Source: an uncultured Erythrobacter sp.
Lineage (GTDB): Bacteria > Pseudomonadota > Alphaproteobacteria > Sphingomonadales > Sphingomonadaceae
NCBI GenBank assembly: GCA_947503155.1
Contig: CANNCL010000001.1
Coordinates: 682,001-746,000, forward strand
Length of the DNA: 64,000 bases
Direction: 5' to 3'
Position numbers and translations under genes: made by a program. Positions 36,736-45,241 of this stretch are shown piece after piece (position 1 is the stretch's first letter; each line of letters starts with the position of its first letter). Below the pieces are notes generated by a model. It was not told where the DNA came from and did no database searches. It saw nothing but the letters and a program-made list of their open reading frames with translations.

Positions 36736-37598
36736 ACCGGCGTGAAATCCAACCCCACATCCGCGGCAGGCGCGCTTTGCGTCAACCGCCCGACGCTGCA
36801 ATAATCGACGCCGCTCGCTGCTTTTGCTGCGATGGTTTCAAGGTTGATCCCGCCGCTGGCTTCGGTGGCGGCGCGTCCGGCGACTAGGCGCACGGCCTCG
36901 CGCAAGACATCGGGTGCCATATTGTCGAGCAAAAGGTGATGCGCGCCCGCATCCAGCGCCGGTTCGATCTGGTCCAGCCGGTCGACCTCGCAAATGATCG
37001 GCTTTACCCCCGCATCGCGCGCGCGGCGGACCGCTTCGCCGACGGAGCCTGCGACTGCGACGTGGTTGTCCTTGATCATCGCCGCATCCCACAACCCCAT
37101 TCGGTGGTTCTGCGCGCCCCCTTGGCGCACGGCGTATTTCTCAAGCGCGCGCAGGCCCGGCAATGTCTTGCGCGTATCGAGCAGAGTGCAAGTGAGCGAA
37201 CCTTTGCGCATCGCGTCCACATATTCGCGCGCCATAGTGGCGATGCCGGAGAGGTGTTGAACGATGTTGAGCGCGCTGCGTTCCGCCGTCAGCAGAGCGC
37301 GGGCATTGCCCGTCAGGCGCATCAGATCAGTGCCCGCCGCGACGCGGTCCCCGTCGCTCACCAACGCCTCAATCACGCAATCGGGATCGAGATGCCGAAA
37401 AAACGCCTCCGCCAAAGGAAGCCCTGCGACAGTGATAGGATCGCGGCTGTCCATCACCCCGGCAAAGCGCGCATCGGCTGGGATCACGCTCTCAGAAGTA
37501 ACATCGAGCCCGCCCCCTTCGAGCCCGACCCCAAGGTCTTCGTCGAGGGTGGAGCGAATGAAAGCGGAAAGGTCAAAACCGGAAAGAGAAAAGGTCAT
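36732..37598 (-). CDS. nadC: Nicotinate-nucleotide pyrophosphorylase (quinolinate PRTase)
   Basis: A 288-aa enzyme forming NaMN from quinolinate and PRPP in NAD synthesis. Signatures: LTAERSALNIVQHLSGIAT, LLDTRKTLPGLRALEKYAV (in part) and MGLWDAAMIKDNHVAVAG. Conserved lysines and arginines for the two phosphates are present. ATG 37598 fits the family start. nadA and nadB are not next to it. Confidence 0.96.
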   Translation of the reverse strand: MTFSLSGFDLSAFIRSTLDEDLGVGLEGGGLDVTSESVIPADARFAGVMDSRDPITVAGLPLAEAFFRHLDPDCVIEALVSDGDRVAAGTDLMRLTGNARALLTAERSALNIVQHLSGIATMAREYVDAMRKGSLTCTLLDTRKTLPGLRALEKYAVRQGGAQNHRMGLWDAAMIKDNHVAVAGSVGEAVRRARDAGVKPIICEVDRLDQIEPALDAGAHHLLLDNMAPDVLREAVRLVAGRAATEASGGINLETIAAKAASGVDYCSVGRLTQSAPAADVGLDFTPV

Positions 37599-37669
37599 GC
37601 CCAACCTCTAAACGCTAGCGCAGCGACCGCAAGACCGCCCACAAGCAAGAACCCACTAACCCACCGGCT

Positions 37670-37716
37670 CGGACCCGCCGGGTCCGCAAGCCCGACCGGG
37701 CGCCCGCAGCGGGCGC
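37670..37716. repeat. REP-like pair of palindromes
   Basis: Two perfect hairpins lie side by side: CGGACCC-GCC-GGGTCCG (37670-37686) and GCGCCCG-CAG-CGGGCGC (37700-37716), joined by CAAGCCCGACCGG. A third hairpin, GAAGGCGC-GGAT-GCGCCTTC, is at 37743-37762. They fill the gap between the LytTR gene and nadC. The joining segment resembles 47334-47384, suggesting a dispersed intergenic repeat. None has a T run, so they are not standard terminators. Confidence 0.6.
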
Positions 37717-37769
37717 AGCTCTGCTGCGCGTCTAGCGAGGACGAAGGCGCGGATGCGCCTTCACAAAAA

Positions 37770-38567
37770 TCAGTGCACGAAGCGCGCCACCACATCGCGG
37801 TAGCTGCGCGAAACCTTCACCTCAGCGCCCGAATCCAGCACCAAGAAACATTCGCCGTTCGTGTGCGGTTTTACCTGACGGACCTGATCCAGATTGACGA
37901 TGGTGGAACGGTGAACGCGCTGAAATTTGCGCGGGTCGAGCCGGCGTTCCAAGTCTTTCATCGTCTCGCGCAGGATCAGCGAATTGTCGCCGGTGAAGAT
38001 ACACATATAATCGCCCGCAGCGTCGATATGCTCAATTGAATCGACCTCAACCCGGAAGATTTGGCCGCGATCTTTAACATTGATCAGTTTCTCAAACCGG
38101 TCAGCACTTTCGCCGGTATCTTCGCCAAAATCGGCGACGCGGTCGGGTGCAACTTCGGCCAGCACACCCAACAATTGTTCGGCATCTTCGCTGGATTTCT
38201 TCTCTGCGATGCGGTGGCGCACGCGCTCTATCGTGTCGGCCAGCTTGTCTTCATCGACCGGCTTCATCAGATAATTGACGGCGTTAGCCTCAAACGCGCG
38301 AATGGCGTGTTCTTCATAGGCGGTGACGAAGACGAACAGCGGCGGTTCAATCTCCATCACGCCTTTGACCACGGAAAACCCGTCAAAACCCGGCATTTGG
38401 ATGTCGAGAAAAACGAGATCGGGTTTCTCGGTTTTGATCTTGCGGATTGCTTCGCGCCCGTTTGAGCAAGTGTCGATCACTTCGACATCTTCAAAGGGTT
38501 CAAGGCGCAATTGCATACCCTGAATGGCGAGTTTTTCATCATCGACGAGGATTGTGCGGATGGTCAT
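37770..38567 (-). CDS. LytTR-family response regulator
   Basis: A 265-aa regulator. The receiver domain (residues 1-120) has the acidic pair DDE near the start, phosphoacceptor Asp in VFLDIQMPGFDGF, and the VNYLMKPVD ending. The LytTR domain (about 165-265) has FQRVHRSTIVNLDQVRQV. Its ATG shares a base with the stop of the LytS-type kinase (TGATG), so the two form a two-component pair. The domain order is the same as in the truncated regulator at 1-471. Confidence 0.95.
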   Translation of the reverse strand: MTIRTILVDDEKLAIQGMQLRLEPFEDVEVIDTCSNGREAIRKIKTEKPDLVFLDIQMPGFDGFSVVKGVMEIEPPLFVFVTAYEEHAIRAFEANAVNYLMKPVDEDKLADTIERVRHRIAEKKSSEDAEQLLGVLAEVAPDRVADFGEDTGESADRFEKLINVKDRGQIFRVEVDSIEHIDAAGDYMCIFTGDNSLILRETMKDLERRLDPRKFQRVHRSTIVNLDQVRQVKPHTNGECFLVLDSGAEVKVSRSYRDVVARFVH

Positions 38568-39841
38568 CACGTATTTCCAATGGCGCGTTGGGGGTTGAGG
38601 TTGATTACACCGCCTTGCGGACCTTCGGGGGGCGAAGATGCGCTTGGCTGTGTCAGCGGGGGGGATTGATCAGCGCTGCTCGGCGCGTTTGTCGCTGCTG
38701 GCGCGGGGCTTGTTTCGGCGGCGCGTTCATAGGGGATTTCGATCACAACAGTGAAACCGCCGCCGGGCCGCGAACTGGTTTCGAAGAGGTGATTGTCACC
38801 GTAACCCTGCATCAGGCGATTGCGGATATTGCCAAGGCCAACCCCGGTCGAGGTCGCACTTTGCGCCGGTTTGGCCGCGCCTTCGGACGTGTATTCGAGC
38901 ATGTTAAGCTGCATCGGCCCGTCGACCCCGGGACCGGTATCCTCAACCGTCATCCTGACCCGTTGTCCCACAAGGCGCGCGGTGAGCGTGATGCTGGCGC
39001 CTTCTTCTTGGGGACTGACCGCATATTTGACCGCGTTTTCGATCAGGGGTTGCAGCAACATCGAGGGAAGCTGCGCATCGAGCGCATTTTCTTCAATGTC
39101 GAAATGGGTGCGCAGGCGTTCTTCAAACCGCATCCGTTCGATGTCGAGATAAAGCTGCAACGTCTCAATTTCTTGCGCCAGTGTGACCTGGCTCCCCGGC
39201 TCTGTGATCAAAGTATGGCGCAGGAATCCGGATAACCGCGTGAGCATCGCATTGGCGGGGACGGTTTGCTTGAGCAGGACCAAAGTGCTGATGGAATTGA
39301 GCGTGTTAAAGAGGAAATGCGGGTTCAACTGATAACGCAGCATCGCCAATTGAGCGGAGGTTGCTTGCGTCTCCAACCGCTCCAACCGATCGGCCTGTTC
39401 CTCCACCGTCAGGAAGAAATTGATGGCATAATACAGCGCGCTCCACCCGCCCAGCAGCGTGAGCGGGATGAATGTGATGCCGATGAATCGCTGAGCAAAG
39501 GTCGTCTCTCGGCTGGCGCCGAAATAGAGATCCTGAACCCACGCATCAATTGAGGCAAAGGTGATCACGCCGATAAGCAATACCAGTGCGGTCCCGCCCC
39601 ATGTCACAATCGGGCGGCGATCGATCAACTGCCGATAAACCACAGACAGAACCAGACTGATCGAAAAGCCTGTGATGGTCGTCACCAAATTCAGGATCAA
39701 CTGATCATAAGGAAGCCCATTGGCGAGCGTGTTCAACGCGCGCAGCAGGAACGCACCGCCCCAACCCGCCAGTTGGAGGTTCCAAAAGGCGCGGTTCTTG
39801 CTCGAAAAAAACGGCGCAGGTTGGATGCGTATCATCGACAT
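38567..39841 (-). CDS. LytS-type sensor histidine kinase
   Basis: A 424-aa membrane kinase. The N-terminal part has four or five helices with no obvious sensor domain. The phosphorylation site is in QLNPHFLFNTLNSISTL; the ATPase has LLQPLIENAVKYA (N box) and TGVGLGNIRNRL (G box). A Pro/Ser/Ala-rich tail of about 45 residues (AAETSPAPAATNAPSS onward) follows the catalytic domain and is unusual. It probably phosphorylates the LytTR regulator encoded directly downstream. Confidence 0.94.
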   Translation of the reverse strand: MSMIRIQPAPFFSSKNRAFWNLQLAGWGGAFLLRALNTLANGLPYDQLILNLVTTITGFSISLVLSVVYRQLIDRRPIVTWGGTALVLLIGVITFASIDAWVQDLYFGASRETTFAQRFIGITFIPLTLLGGWSALYYAINFFLTVEEQADRLERLETQATSAQLAMLRYQLNPHFLFNTLNSISTLVLLKQTVPANAMLTRLSGFLRHTLITEPGSQVTLAQEIETLQLYLDIERMRFEERLRTHFDIEENALDAQLPSMLLQPLIENAVKYAVSPQEEGASITLTARLVGQRVRMTVEDTGPGVDGPMQLNMLEYTSEGAAKPAQSATSTGVGLGNIRNRLMQGYGDNHLFETSSRPGGGFTVVIEIPYERAAETSPAPAATNAPSSADQSPPLTQPSASSPPEGPQGGVINLNPQRAIGNT

Positions 39842-39957
39842 CAATCACCTATGTAGCGCAATTTTGCGGCGGTGTGAGGGGCAATTGTATCTCGGCTAAT
39901 GCGGTTAGCCTATGCGATGAACCGCCTGCCGCAACCATCACGCAGGATGGTGGGCGT

Positions 39958-40968
39958 TTATAGGCCCTCTTGCGGGTCCACTTCGCGCCGAAAATGGGTG
40001 CGCCAATCCGCTGCGCCTTCACTTTCCATCAGAGCGCGGATTGCGGGGATTTCGGCGGCGATAAATTCCGCGCGTTCATCCCATCCATCATGGCTGCGAT
40101 TGCGAAACAGGCCGCCATCGTGGCGCGGTCCCCATTCTTCCATGAAACGCTGCGCTGATACCGGATCATAACCGGCATTGGCCAGCAGCCATGGCATCAA
40201 CCGATCCGCCTCACGTTCGGTCTTGCGAACATTGCGGCGGCCCCGGCCATTGCGGTCTAGCCATGCGCTGTGCCCCAATAAATTGTGCGCGAGTTCATGC
40301 GCGACGACACCTGCAAAGATGTCTTCTTCATACCCGAAGCCGGGAAAATTCATGCCGATGACGACGCGGTCCCCGTCGGCAACCGCACGGCTGCCTTCGC
40401 CCATCAATTCAAACCGTGTGGCGCAGACATTGACGGGAACAATTCTGACGGGCCGCCGGTCGGCAAAGCCAAACTCAACCGCGCCATTTTGAACGAGCGC
40501 TGCATCGACGTAATCGTGGACGCGCTTCAAACGCTGCCAGTCGAGCCGTTCGCCGGCTTCCCATTCATTGGGGTTAAGCAAGCCGATTTGAGTGATCTCG
40601 CGATTCGCAGCAAACAGCCGGGCCTGCGCCGAGGGCGACCCCCGTGCGGCGGTCTGGACAGCGAAATCGCCGGTCAATTCGAGCGCGGCGCGCGCAATTT
40701 CGGGCGATCCATAACTGGCGAGGTCTTGCAATTGCAGGCCGACAGACGGGATCACGCGCTCGCAAAACGCCGCATTGCCGTGCACCAATTTCCAACCGAC
40801 ATCCTGCATCCGCTGATCAAATTGCTGAAACCGCTCAATCGCGGCGCGCTCTTGGGGCAGGTTGATACGGTCCCAATTGACCTCACGCGCCGCAGCAGAA
40901 GTGAGCGCCGGGGCAAGTGTTACACCAAGCGCGGCAAGCGCCAGACCAAAGGCGGCGGCCTTGCGCAT
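39958..40968 (-). CDS. Periplasmic metalloprotease-like protein (HELAH motif)
   Basis: A 336-aa exported protein with a signal peptide (LALAALGVTLAPALTSAAA). VVAHELAHNLLGHSAW is an M48-type HExxH zinc motif followed by a downstream Glu candidate in RKTEREADRLMPW, the usual third ligand ExxxD context. There is also a GMNFPGFGYEEDIFAG segment before the motif. TAATG coupling joins it to the DsbA-like gene upstream, hinting that its cysteines (FCERV, NVCATR) may need oxidation. Confidence 0.85.
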   Translation of the reverse strand: MRKAAAFGLALAALGVTLAPALTSAAAREVNWDRINLPQERAAIERFQQFDQRMQDVGWKLVHGNAAFCERVIPSVGLQLQDLASYGSPEIARAALELTGDFAVQTAARGSPSAQARLFAANREITQIGLLNPNEWEAGERLDWQRLKRVHDYVDAALVQNGAVEFGFADRRPVRIVPVNVCATRFELMGEGSRAVADGDRVVIGMNFPGFGYEEDIFAGVVAHELAHNLLGHSAWLDRNGRGRRNVRKTEREADRLMPWLLANAGYDPVSAQRFMEEWGPRHDGGLFRNRSHDGWDERAEFIAAEIPAIRALMESEGAADWRTHFRREVDPQEGL

Positions 40969-41672
40969 TACGCGCCTGAATTATCGAGCGCTTCTTTCAG
41001 CCGCTCAAAGCCCACTGCTCCCATAAACGGCGTCGTACCGGCGATAAAAGAGGGCGTACCGGTAAAGCCAAGCGACCGGGCAAATTCGAAATTGCGGGCC
41101 AGTTCAACCGAAACCGCATCGCTGGCCGCGTCTGTGCGGGCGCGTTCCATATCCAGGCCGACGGCGCGAGCCGCCGCTTCAATACTGGCAGGCGAATCAG
41201 CACCAAGCTCGAATATTTTCTCGTGAAATTCGCCGTATTTGCCCTGCATCGCCGCCGCGAGCGCCATCCGCGCAGCATCTTCGCTGCTGGGGCTGAGTAT
41301 CGGCAATTCGCGTATCACCACTTTAAGATCGGGGTCCGCGGCGACCAATTGCTGCACATCGGCTAGGCTCGCTTCGCATACTCCGCAATTATAGTCGGAA
41401 AACTCGATCAACACTGTGGTGCCTTGCGGATTGCCCATGACAGCGCCGGGAAAGGCTTCGTACAAATCATCGCCTGCATCCGCGAGCCGGGCGCTGGCTT
41501 GCTCCGCCTGAAGCGCTTCTGCGACATCTTGCAGGATGCTGGGATTGTCGAGCAGATAGGCGCGCGTGCGATTATCCGCGAGGCCGGCATAGGACCACGT
41601 CGCCGCGCCCAAAAAGCCAAAGACGAGCGCGAGCAGCGCAGTGAGCAGAGTGTTTCGCAAAGAAGAATCCAT
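40968..41672 (-). CDS. DsbA-family thiol:disulfide oxidoreductase
   Basis: A 234-aa protein anchored by one N-terminal helix (LLTALLALVFGFLGAATW). The thioredoxin fold carries the active site CGVC in FSDYNCGVCEASLADV. The cis-Pro loop is FTGTPSFIAGT. Such proteins insert or shuffle disulfides in periplasmic proteins. It lies between two exported zinc proteases and shares overlapping codons with the downstream one. Confidence 0.92.
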   Translation of the reverse strand: MDSSLRNTLLTALLALVFGFLGAATWSYAGLADNRTRAYLLDNPSILQDVAEALQAEQASARLADAGDDLYEAFPGAVMGNPQGTTVLIEFSDYNCGVCEASLADVQQLVAADPDLKVVIRELPILSPSSEDAARMALAAAMQGKYGEFHEKIFELGADSPASIEAAARAVGLDMERARTDAASDAVSVELARNFEFARSLGFTGTPSFIAGTTPFMGAVGFERLKEALDNSGA

Positions 41673-41681
41673 TTTTTTGGC

Positions 41682-43049
41682 TTAGCGGCTGTCGCGGATG
41701 CGTTCCAGCGCTGCCCGCGCCTCTAAGCCAATATCCTGTGCGCGAATCCAATCGGGTGTGCCGCGCGGCAATCCGGCCTCTGCGGCTTGAGCGCTGCGGA
41801 TCGCTTCGGGGTAATTGCGGTTCATCACCTGTTGTTCAGCACTGGCGAGGCGCGCGCGCGGGATATCGCCGCGCGCGGCATAGACCACGCCCAATTGATA
41901 CCATGCAAACGGGTTAAACCGGTCCCGCGCCACCGCTGCGCGCAAAACCCGCTCGGCCTCTGGATAGTTCGCTTCGTCTTCGGTGGCGATCAAAGCATGG
42001 CCGAAAATCCCCGCGATTAGCGGCTGATTGCGGGTAATGTCAGTCGCGCGGCGCAAAGGTGCCAGAGCATCGCGGGGGCGACCCGATTCGAGCAAGATCT
42101 GCCCCTTCAATTCCAGATAATACGGATTGTCGGGGTTCATCGCGAGCAGAGCATCCGCTTCGGCCAGCGCTTTGTCGATCTGCGCATCCTTGTGATAGGC
42201 ATAGGCGCGGGCATAGCGCGCAGGGATGCCGGTATCGCTTTCGGGATAGAGCCGCAATGTGTGGTCTGTTGGGGCGATATAGCCATACAGTTTTGCGCGC
42301 ACGCCCAAGAAACGAGCCTGCAATTCGGCATCGTCGGGCGCATCCCATGCTGGGTCTTCGGCATAGAGGCCGCGCAAGGTTTGTAGCCGGTCGCCTGCCA
42401 GTGGGTGGGTGCGGCCATAAGCGGCGTCATCCGATTGGCTAAAGCCCCGGCGAATTTCGAGATTGCGCAGACGTTCGAAGAAAGCGAGCGACCCGCGACC
42501 CGAAATTCCTGCGCCAGAAAGGTAACGTGCGCCGGCAAGGTCAGTCGCGGCCTCTTGATTGCGGTTAAACGCCAAGAAATTGCCGGCGGCGGCCTGTTGC
42601 CCCGCCATAATCGCGCCAAATGCCGCGTCACCAGCGCCCGCCAGAGCGGCGCCTACACCCAGCAGCAGCGAAAGGATCGTAATCCCCTGCGCACCGCGAG
42701 TGCGCTCGTTAAACCGCACAACGTGTCCGGCGGTGATGTGGCCCAATTCGTGCGCAATTACGCCTTGCACTTCATTGGCGGTCTCCGCTGCGTTGAGCAG
42801 GCCTGCATGGACATAAACAACCTGACCGCCCGCCACGAATGCGTTGATCGAGGGGTCGTTGATGAGGACAATTTCGACATTGCCCGGCTCCAATTCCGAC
42901 GCCTCAATCAGCGGCGCCGCCATATCGCGCAGCAGCTCCTCAGTTTCCGCATCACGCAGGACCGATTGCGCCGCAACCGGCTGAATCGCGAGGGCGCAAG
43001 CAGCGACCAGCGCCAGTGCGTAAACGGAGAAAGATTGAAAAGCGCGCAT
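41682..43049 (-). CDS. Periplasmic M48 protease with TPR repeats (BepA-like)
   Basis: A 455-aa protein with a signal peptide (ALALVAACALAIQPVAA). The M48 motif is GVIAHELGHITAGHVV, with a third ligand in NRNQEAATDLAGARYL. Residues ~290-450 are TPR-like helical pairs (ALAEADALLAMNPDNPYYLE; NPFAWYQLGVVYAARGD). This order is that of BepA/YfgC, which controls outer-membrane protein assembly. It is nine bases upstream of the DsbA-like gene, in one run of envelope genes. Confidence 0.92.
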   Translation of the reverse strand: MRAFQSFSVYALALVAACALAIQPVAAQSVLRDAETEELLRDMAAPLIEASELEPGNVEIVLINDPSINAFVAGGQVVYVHAGLLNAAETANEVQGVIAHELGHITAGHVVRFNERTRGAQGITILSLLLGVGAALAGAGDAAFGAIMAGQQAAAGNFLAFNRNQEAATDLAGARYLSGAGISGRGSLAFFERLRNLEIRRGFSQSDDAAYGRTHPLAGDRLQTLRGLYAEDPAWDAPDDAELQARFLGVRAKLYGYIAPTDHTLRLYPESDTGIPARYARAYAYHKDAQIDKALAEADALLAMNPDNPYYLELKGQILLESGRPRDALAPLRRATDITRNQPLIAGIFGHALIATEDEANYPEAERVLRAAVARDRFNPFAWYQLGVVYAARGDIPRARLASAEQQVMNRNYPEAIRSAQAAEAGLPRGTPDWIRAQDIGLEARAALERIRDSR

Positions 43050-43060
43050 TGGCGGTGACG

Positions 43061-44026
43061 CTAACGTGTTTGGGCCTGAACGGGAACTGAAGTTTCTTCG
43101 GTCACAGCGGGCGCATCGATCACGGGGCTGGTCGCTTCGCGGGCGAAATTCATCATTTCATCCAATACATCGCGCCGTGATCGCAGCGGCTCGGCGAGCG
43201 AAAGCAGCGGGCCATTATGCCCCATGTCAGGGTAAAACAAGGTGCGCACAGTGCCCCCTGCTTCGGAGAGCGCCTGCCCAAGAATGCGCGAATTGCGCGG
43301 CCTGACCAGATCGTCTTTCTCCCCTTGGATCAGCAGGAATTGCGGCCCATCTGCGCGAACATGAGTGGGCGGCTGAGTGATCGCAGGGTCATCTACGTGG
43401 CCAAAGGCAGCAATGGTGGAATCGCGGGCAAAAGGCGCGAAATCATAGGGTCCAGACATGCCGATAACGCCGGCAATGTCAGCGGTGGAAAGCCCTTTGC
43501 GGCCCAGCCATTGCTCCTCCAAACCGAGCATGACGACATTATAAGCACCCGCCGAATGCCCGGCGAGGACCAGTTTGTCAGGATCGCCGCCGTAAGCCGC
43601 GATCTCTTCATGGGTCCATGCGATTGCGCTTGCTGTATCCTCTAACATCGCCGGATATTTGCCGTCTTCGCCCAGTCGGTACCCAACCAGCACCACAATG
43701 AACCCTTCGGGTGCAAATGCGCGGCCGATAAATCCATAATCGACCGGATCGCCGCTTCTCCAACCGCCTCCATGTGCGAAAAGCAAGACGGGGAGCGGCG
43801 CGTCTGCCGGGTCGCGGCGTTCCGGTCCCCATACGGTCAGTTTCTGCGCAGGGTGCGATCCGGTGGAGATGGTTGCTTTCAACTCAGCATCCCGCTGTCC
43901 GCCTGCAATGCGGTCAATGGCGGTCACCACAGCGGGGCCGTTGCGCCAAACTGCGATTTGCAGGGCGAGGCCCGCGATTACCGCGACCGCGACCAATCCG
44001 CCCAAAGTCCAAAGCATGATGCGCAT
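43061..44026 (-). CDS. Alpha/beta hydrolase (esterase/lipase family)
   Basis: A 321-aa membrane-anchored hydrolase (one N-terminal helix LGGLVAVAVIAGLALQIAVW). Catalytic parts: oxyanion HGGGW in LLFAHGGGWRSGD, nucleophile GHSAG in LVLAGHSAGAYN, acid near EKDDLV and His in FYPDMGHNG. The HGGG and GHSAG order fits the HSL/carboxylesterase group. The start may be ATG 44026 or 44017. It lies directly after the App1-type gene. Confidence 0.88.
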   Translation of the reverse strand: MRIMLWTLGGLVAVAVIAGLALQIAVWRNGPAVVTAIDRIAGGQRDAELKATISTGSHPAQKLTVWGPERRDPADAPLPVLLFAHGGGWRSGDPVDYGFIGRAFAPEGFIVVLVGYRLGEDGKYPAMLEDTASAIAWTHEEIAAYGGDPDKLVLAGHSAGAYNVVMLGLEEQWLGRKGLSTADIAGVIGMSGPYDFAPFARDSTIAAFGHVDDPAITQPPTHVRADGPQFLLIQGEKDDLVRPRNSRILGQALSEAGGTVRTLFYPDMGHNGPLLSLAEPLRSRRDVLDEMMNFAREATSPVIDAPAVTEETSVPVQAQTR

Positions 44027-44030
44027 TCTC

Positions 44031-45158
44031 CTATTCCCCTTCGCTTGCCGTCCGGACCAATCGTTCGACCCCGCCTTCGAGGTCGAGTCCGGCGCTTTGC
44101 AAAAACTCTTCCGCCGCGCGGTAGTCGCTGCCGGACCAAAATGGCACCCCGGCTTTGTCGATTACGTCTTTGGCGTGCAATTGTTCATCATTCAGCGGCT
44201 CACCCGACACAGACCGGATAAACACCGCCGCAATCCGCCCCGGAAATGCAGCGGCAATGCTGCCAAACGCCATCAGGTCTTTTTGGGTGTCATCGCCGAT
44301 CAAGGCAAAACGCAAATGCGGGAAGGTCGTCAAAATCCGCTCTATCGCTTCGCGTTTATGCGACCCATGCCCCTCTTTTCCTAAGGTTTTCCGGTTAAAA
44401 CCCCAATCCCTCAGCATCACCGGACCCAGCGGCAAACCGCGTTCGCGTTTGAATGTTACGAGGTATGAAAACAGGTTCCACGGGCTGGAGGAGACGTAGA
44501 AAACGGGGCGCACGCGGGCCTCTGGCAGCAGCGCATCTATGGGGGATTCTGGCTCGCGTTTCTTCGCTGGATTGCCGCCAATGGCGGCGTAAAATGCGCT
44601 TGCCCCCGGCACCAATATACGTTCGCTGGGCATTTCGACCATATGCCGCCAATTGCGGGCAATGGCGCGGATATTGCCGGTGATCCCGGTTTCCAAAATC
44701 GTATCATCAATGTCTGAAATGACGCCGATTCGCGTTTCGGTACCGGGGGTTAGGATATAAGCGGTGGCCTCACCATCCGCCTCGACCGTGCCGGGCCTTT
44801 CCCAGCGCAATACTGCTTTTTCCCAACGTGTGCGCCGGGGCATATCACTGGCGGATGCGTTGGATGCGTCCAGATCAAGGTCAAACCGGACATAGCCTTC
44901 GCGGCCGCTCATGATTTGTTCGGATACCAGCGTGCCGCCCGCGCCTTGATATTCGAGTGTGACCGGAAAATCTGCGACCTCATGCGAGGCATAGAGCCCC
45001 ATCATCGTCGCCGCATTGCGCCAGAAACTGCGTTTTTCAAACACGGGTTCACGCGCTTGGATTGCGCGCGCATTTAGGAACAGCCGGTTCGCATTGCGAA
45101 AGCCGAAAAAGGGCTGAACACGCACGGGCTCTCGCCGGAGGAATGGGCCGAGGGGCAT
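44031..45158 (-). CDS. App1-type (DUF2183) phosphatase
   Basis: A 375-aa protein. The C-terminal half is the DUF2183 phosphatase domain: VISDIDDTILETGITG gives the HAD-type DxDxT nucleophile pair, FYVSSSPWNLFSY the middle motif, and FALIGDDTQKDL the late acidic pair. Yeast App1 with this domain is a phosphatidate phosphatase. The N-terminal half is an immunoglobulin-like or C2-like region. Its stop lies four bases before the alpha/beta hydrolase start, suggesting a lipid-related pair. Confidence 0.9.
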   Translation of the reverse strand: MPLGPFLRREPVRVQPFFGFRNANRLFLNARAIQAREPVFEKRSFWRNAATMMGLYASHEVADFPVTLEYQGAGGTLVSEQIMSGREGYVRFDLDLDASNASASDMPRRTRWEKAVLRWERPGTVEADGEATAYILTPGTETRIGVISDIDDTILETGITGNIRAIARNWRHMVEMPSERILVPGASAFYAAIGGNPAKKREPESPIDALLPEARVRPVFYVSSSPWNLFSYLVTFKRERGLPLGPVMLRDWGFNRKTLGKEGHGSHKREAIERILTTFPHLRFALIGDDTQKDLMAFGSIAAAFPGRIAAVFIRSVSGEPLNDEQLHAKDVIDKAGVPFWSGSDYRAAEEFLQSAGLDLEGGVERLVRTASEGE

Positions 45159-45241
45159 TGCCGCAGCAAATAGCGACCTAAACAGGCAAGGCCAAGCGTT
45201 GCGGCGGCGCTAAAGCAAAATCGGATCAAATTCCGCGCGGA

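Noticed and set aside
37595..37795. A 66-codon minus-strand frame between the LytTR gene and nadC, ending in a hydrophobic stretch and overlapping nadC by four bases
   Set aside because: Most of it is the palindromic repeat at 37670-37716 read through; the start would be a GTG inside the LytTR gene, and no ribosome binding site or family is seen.
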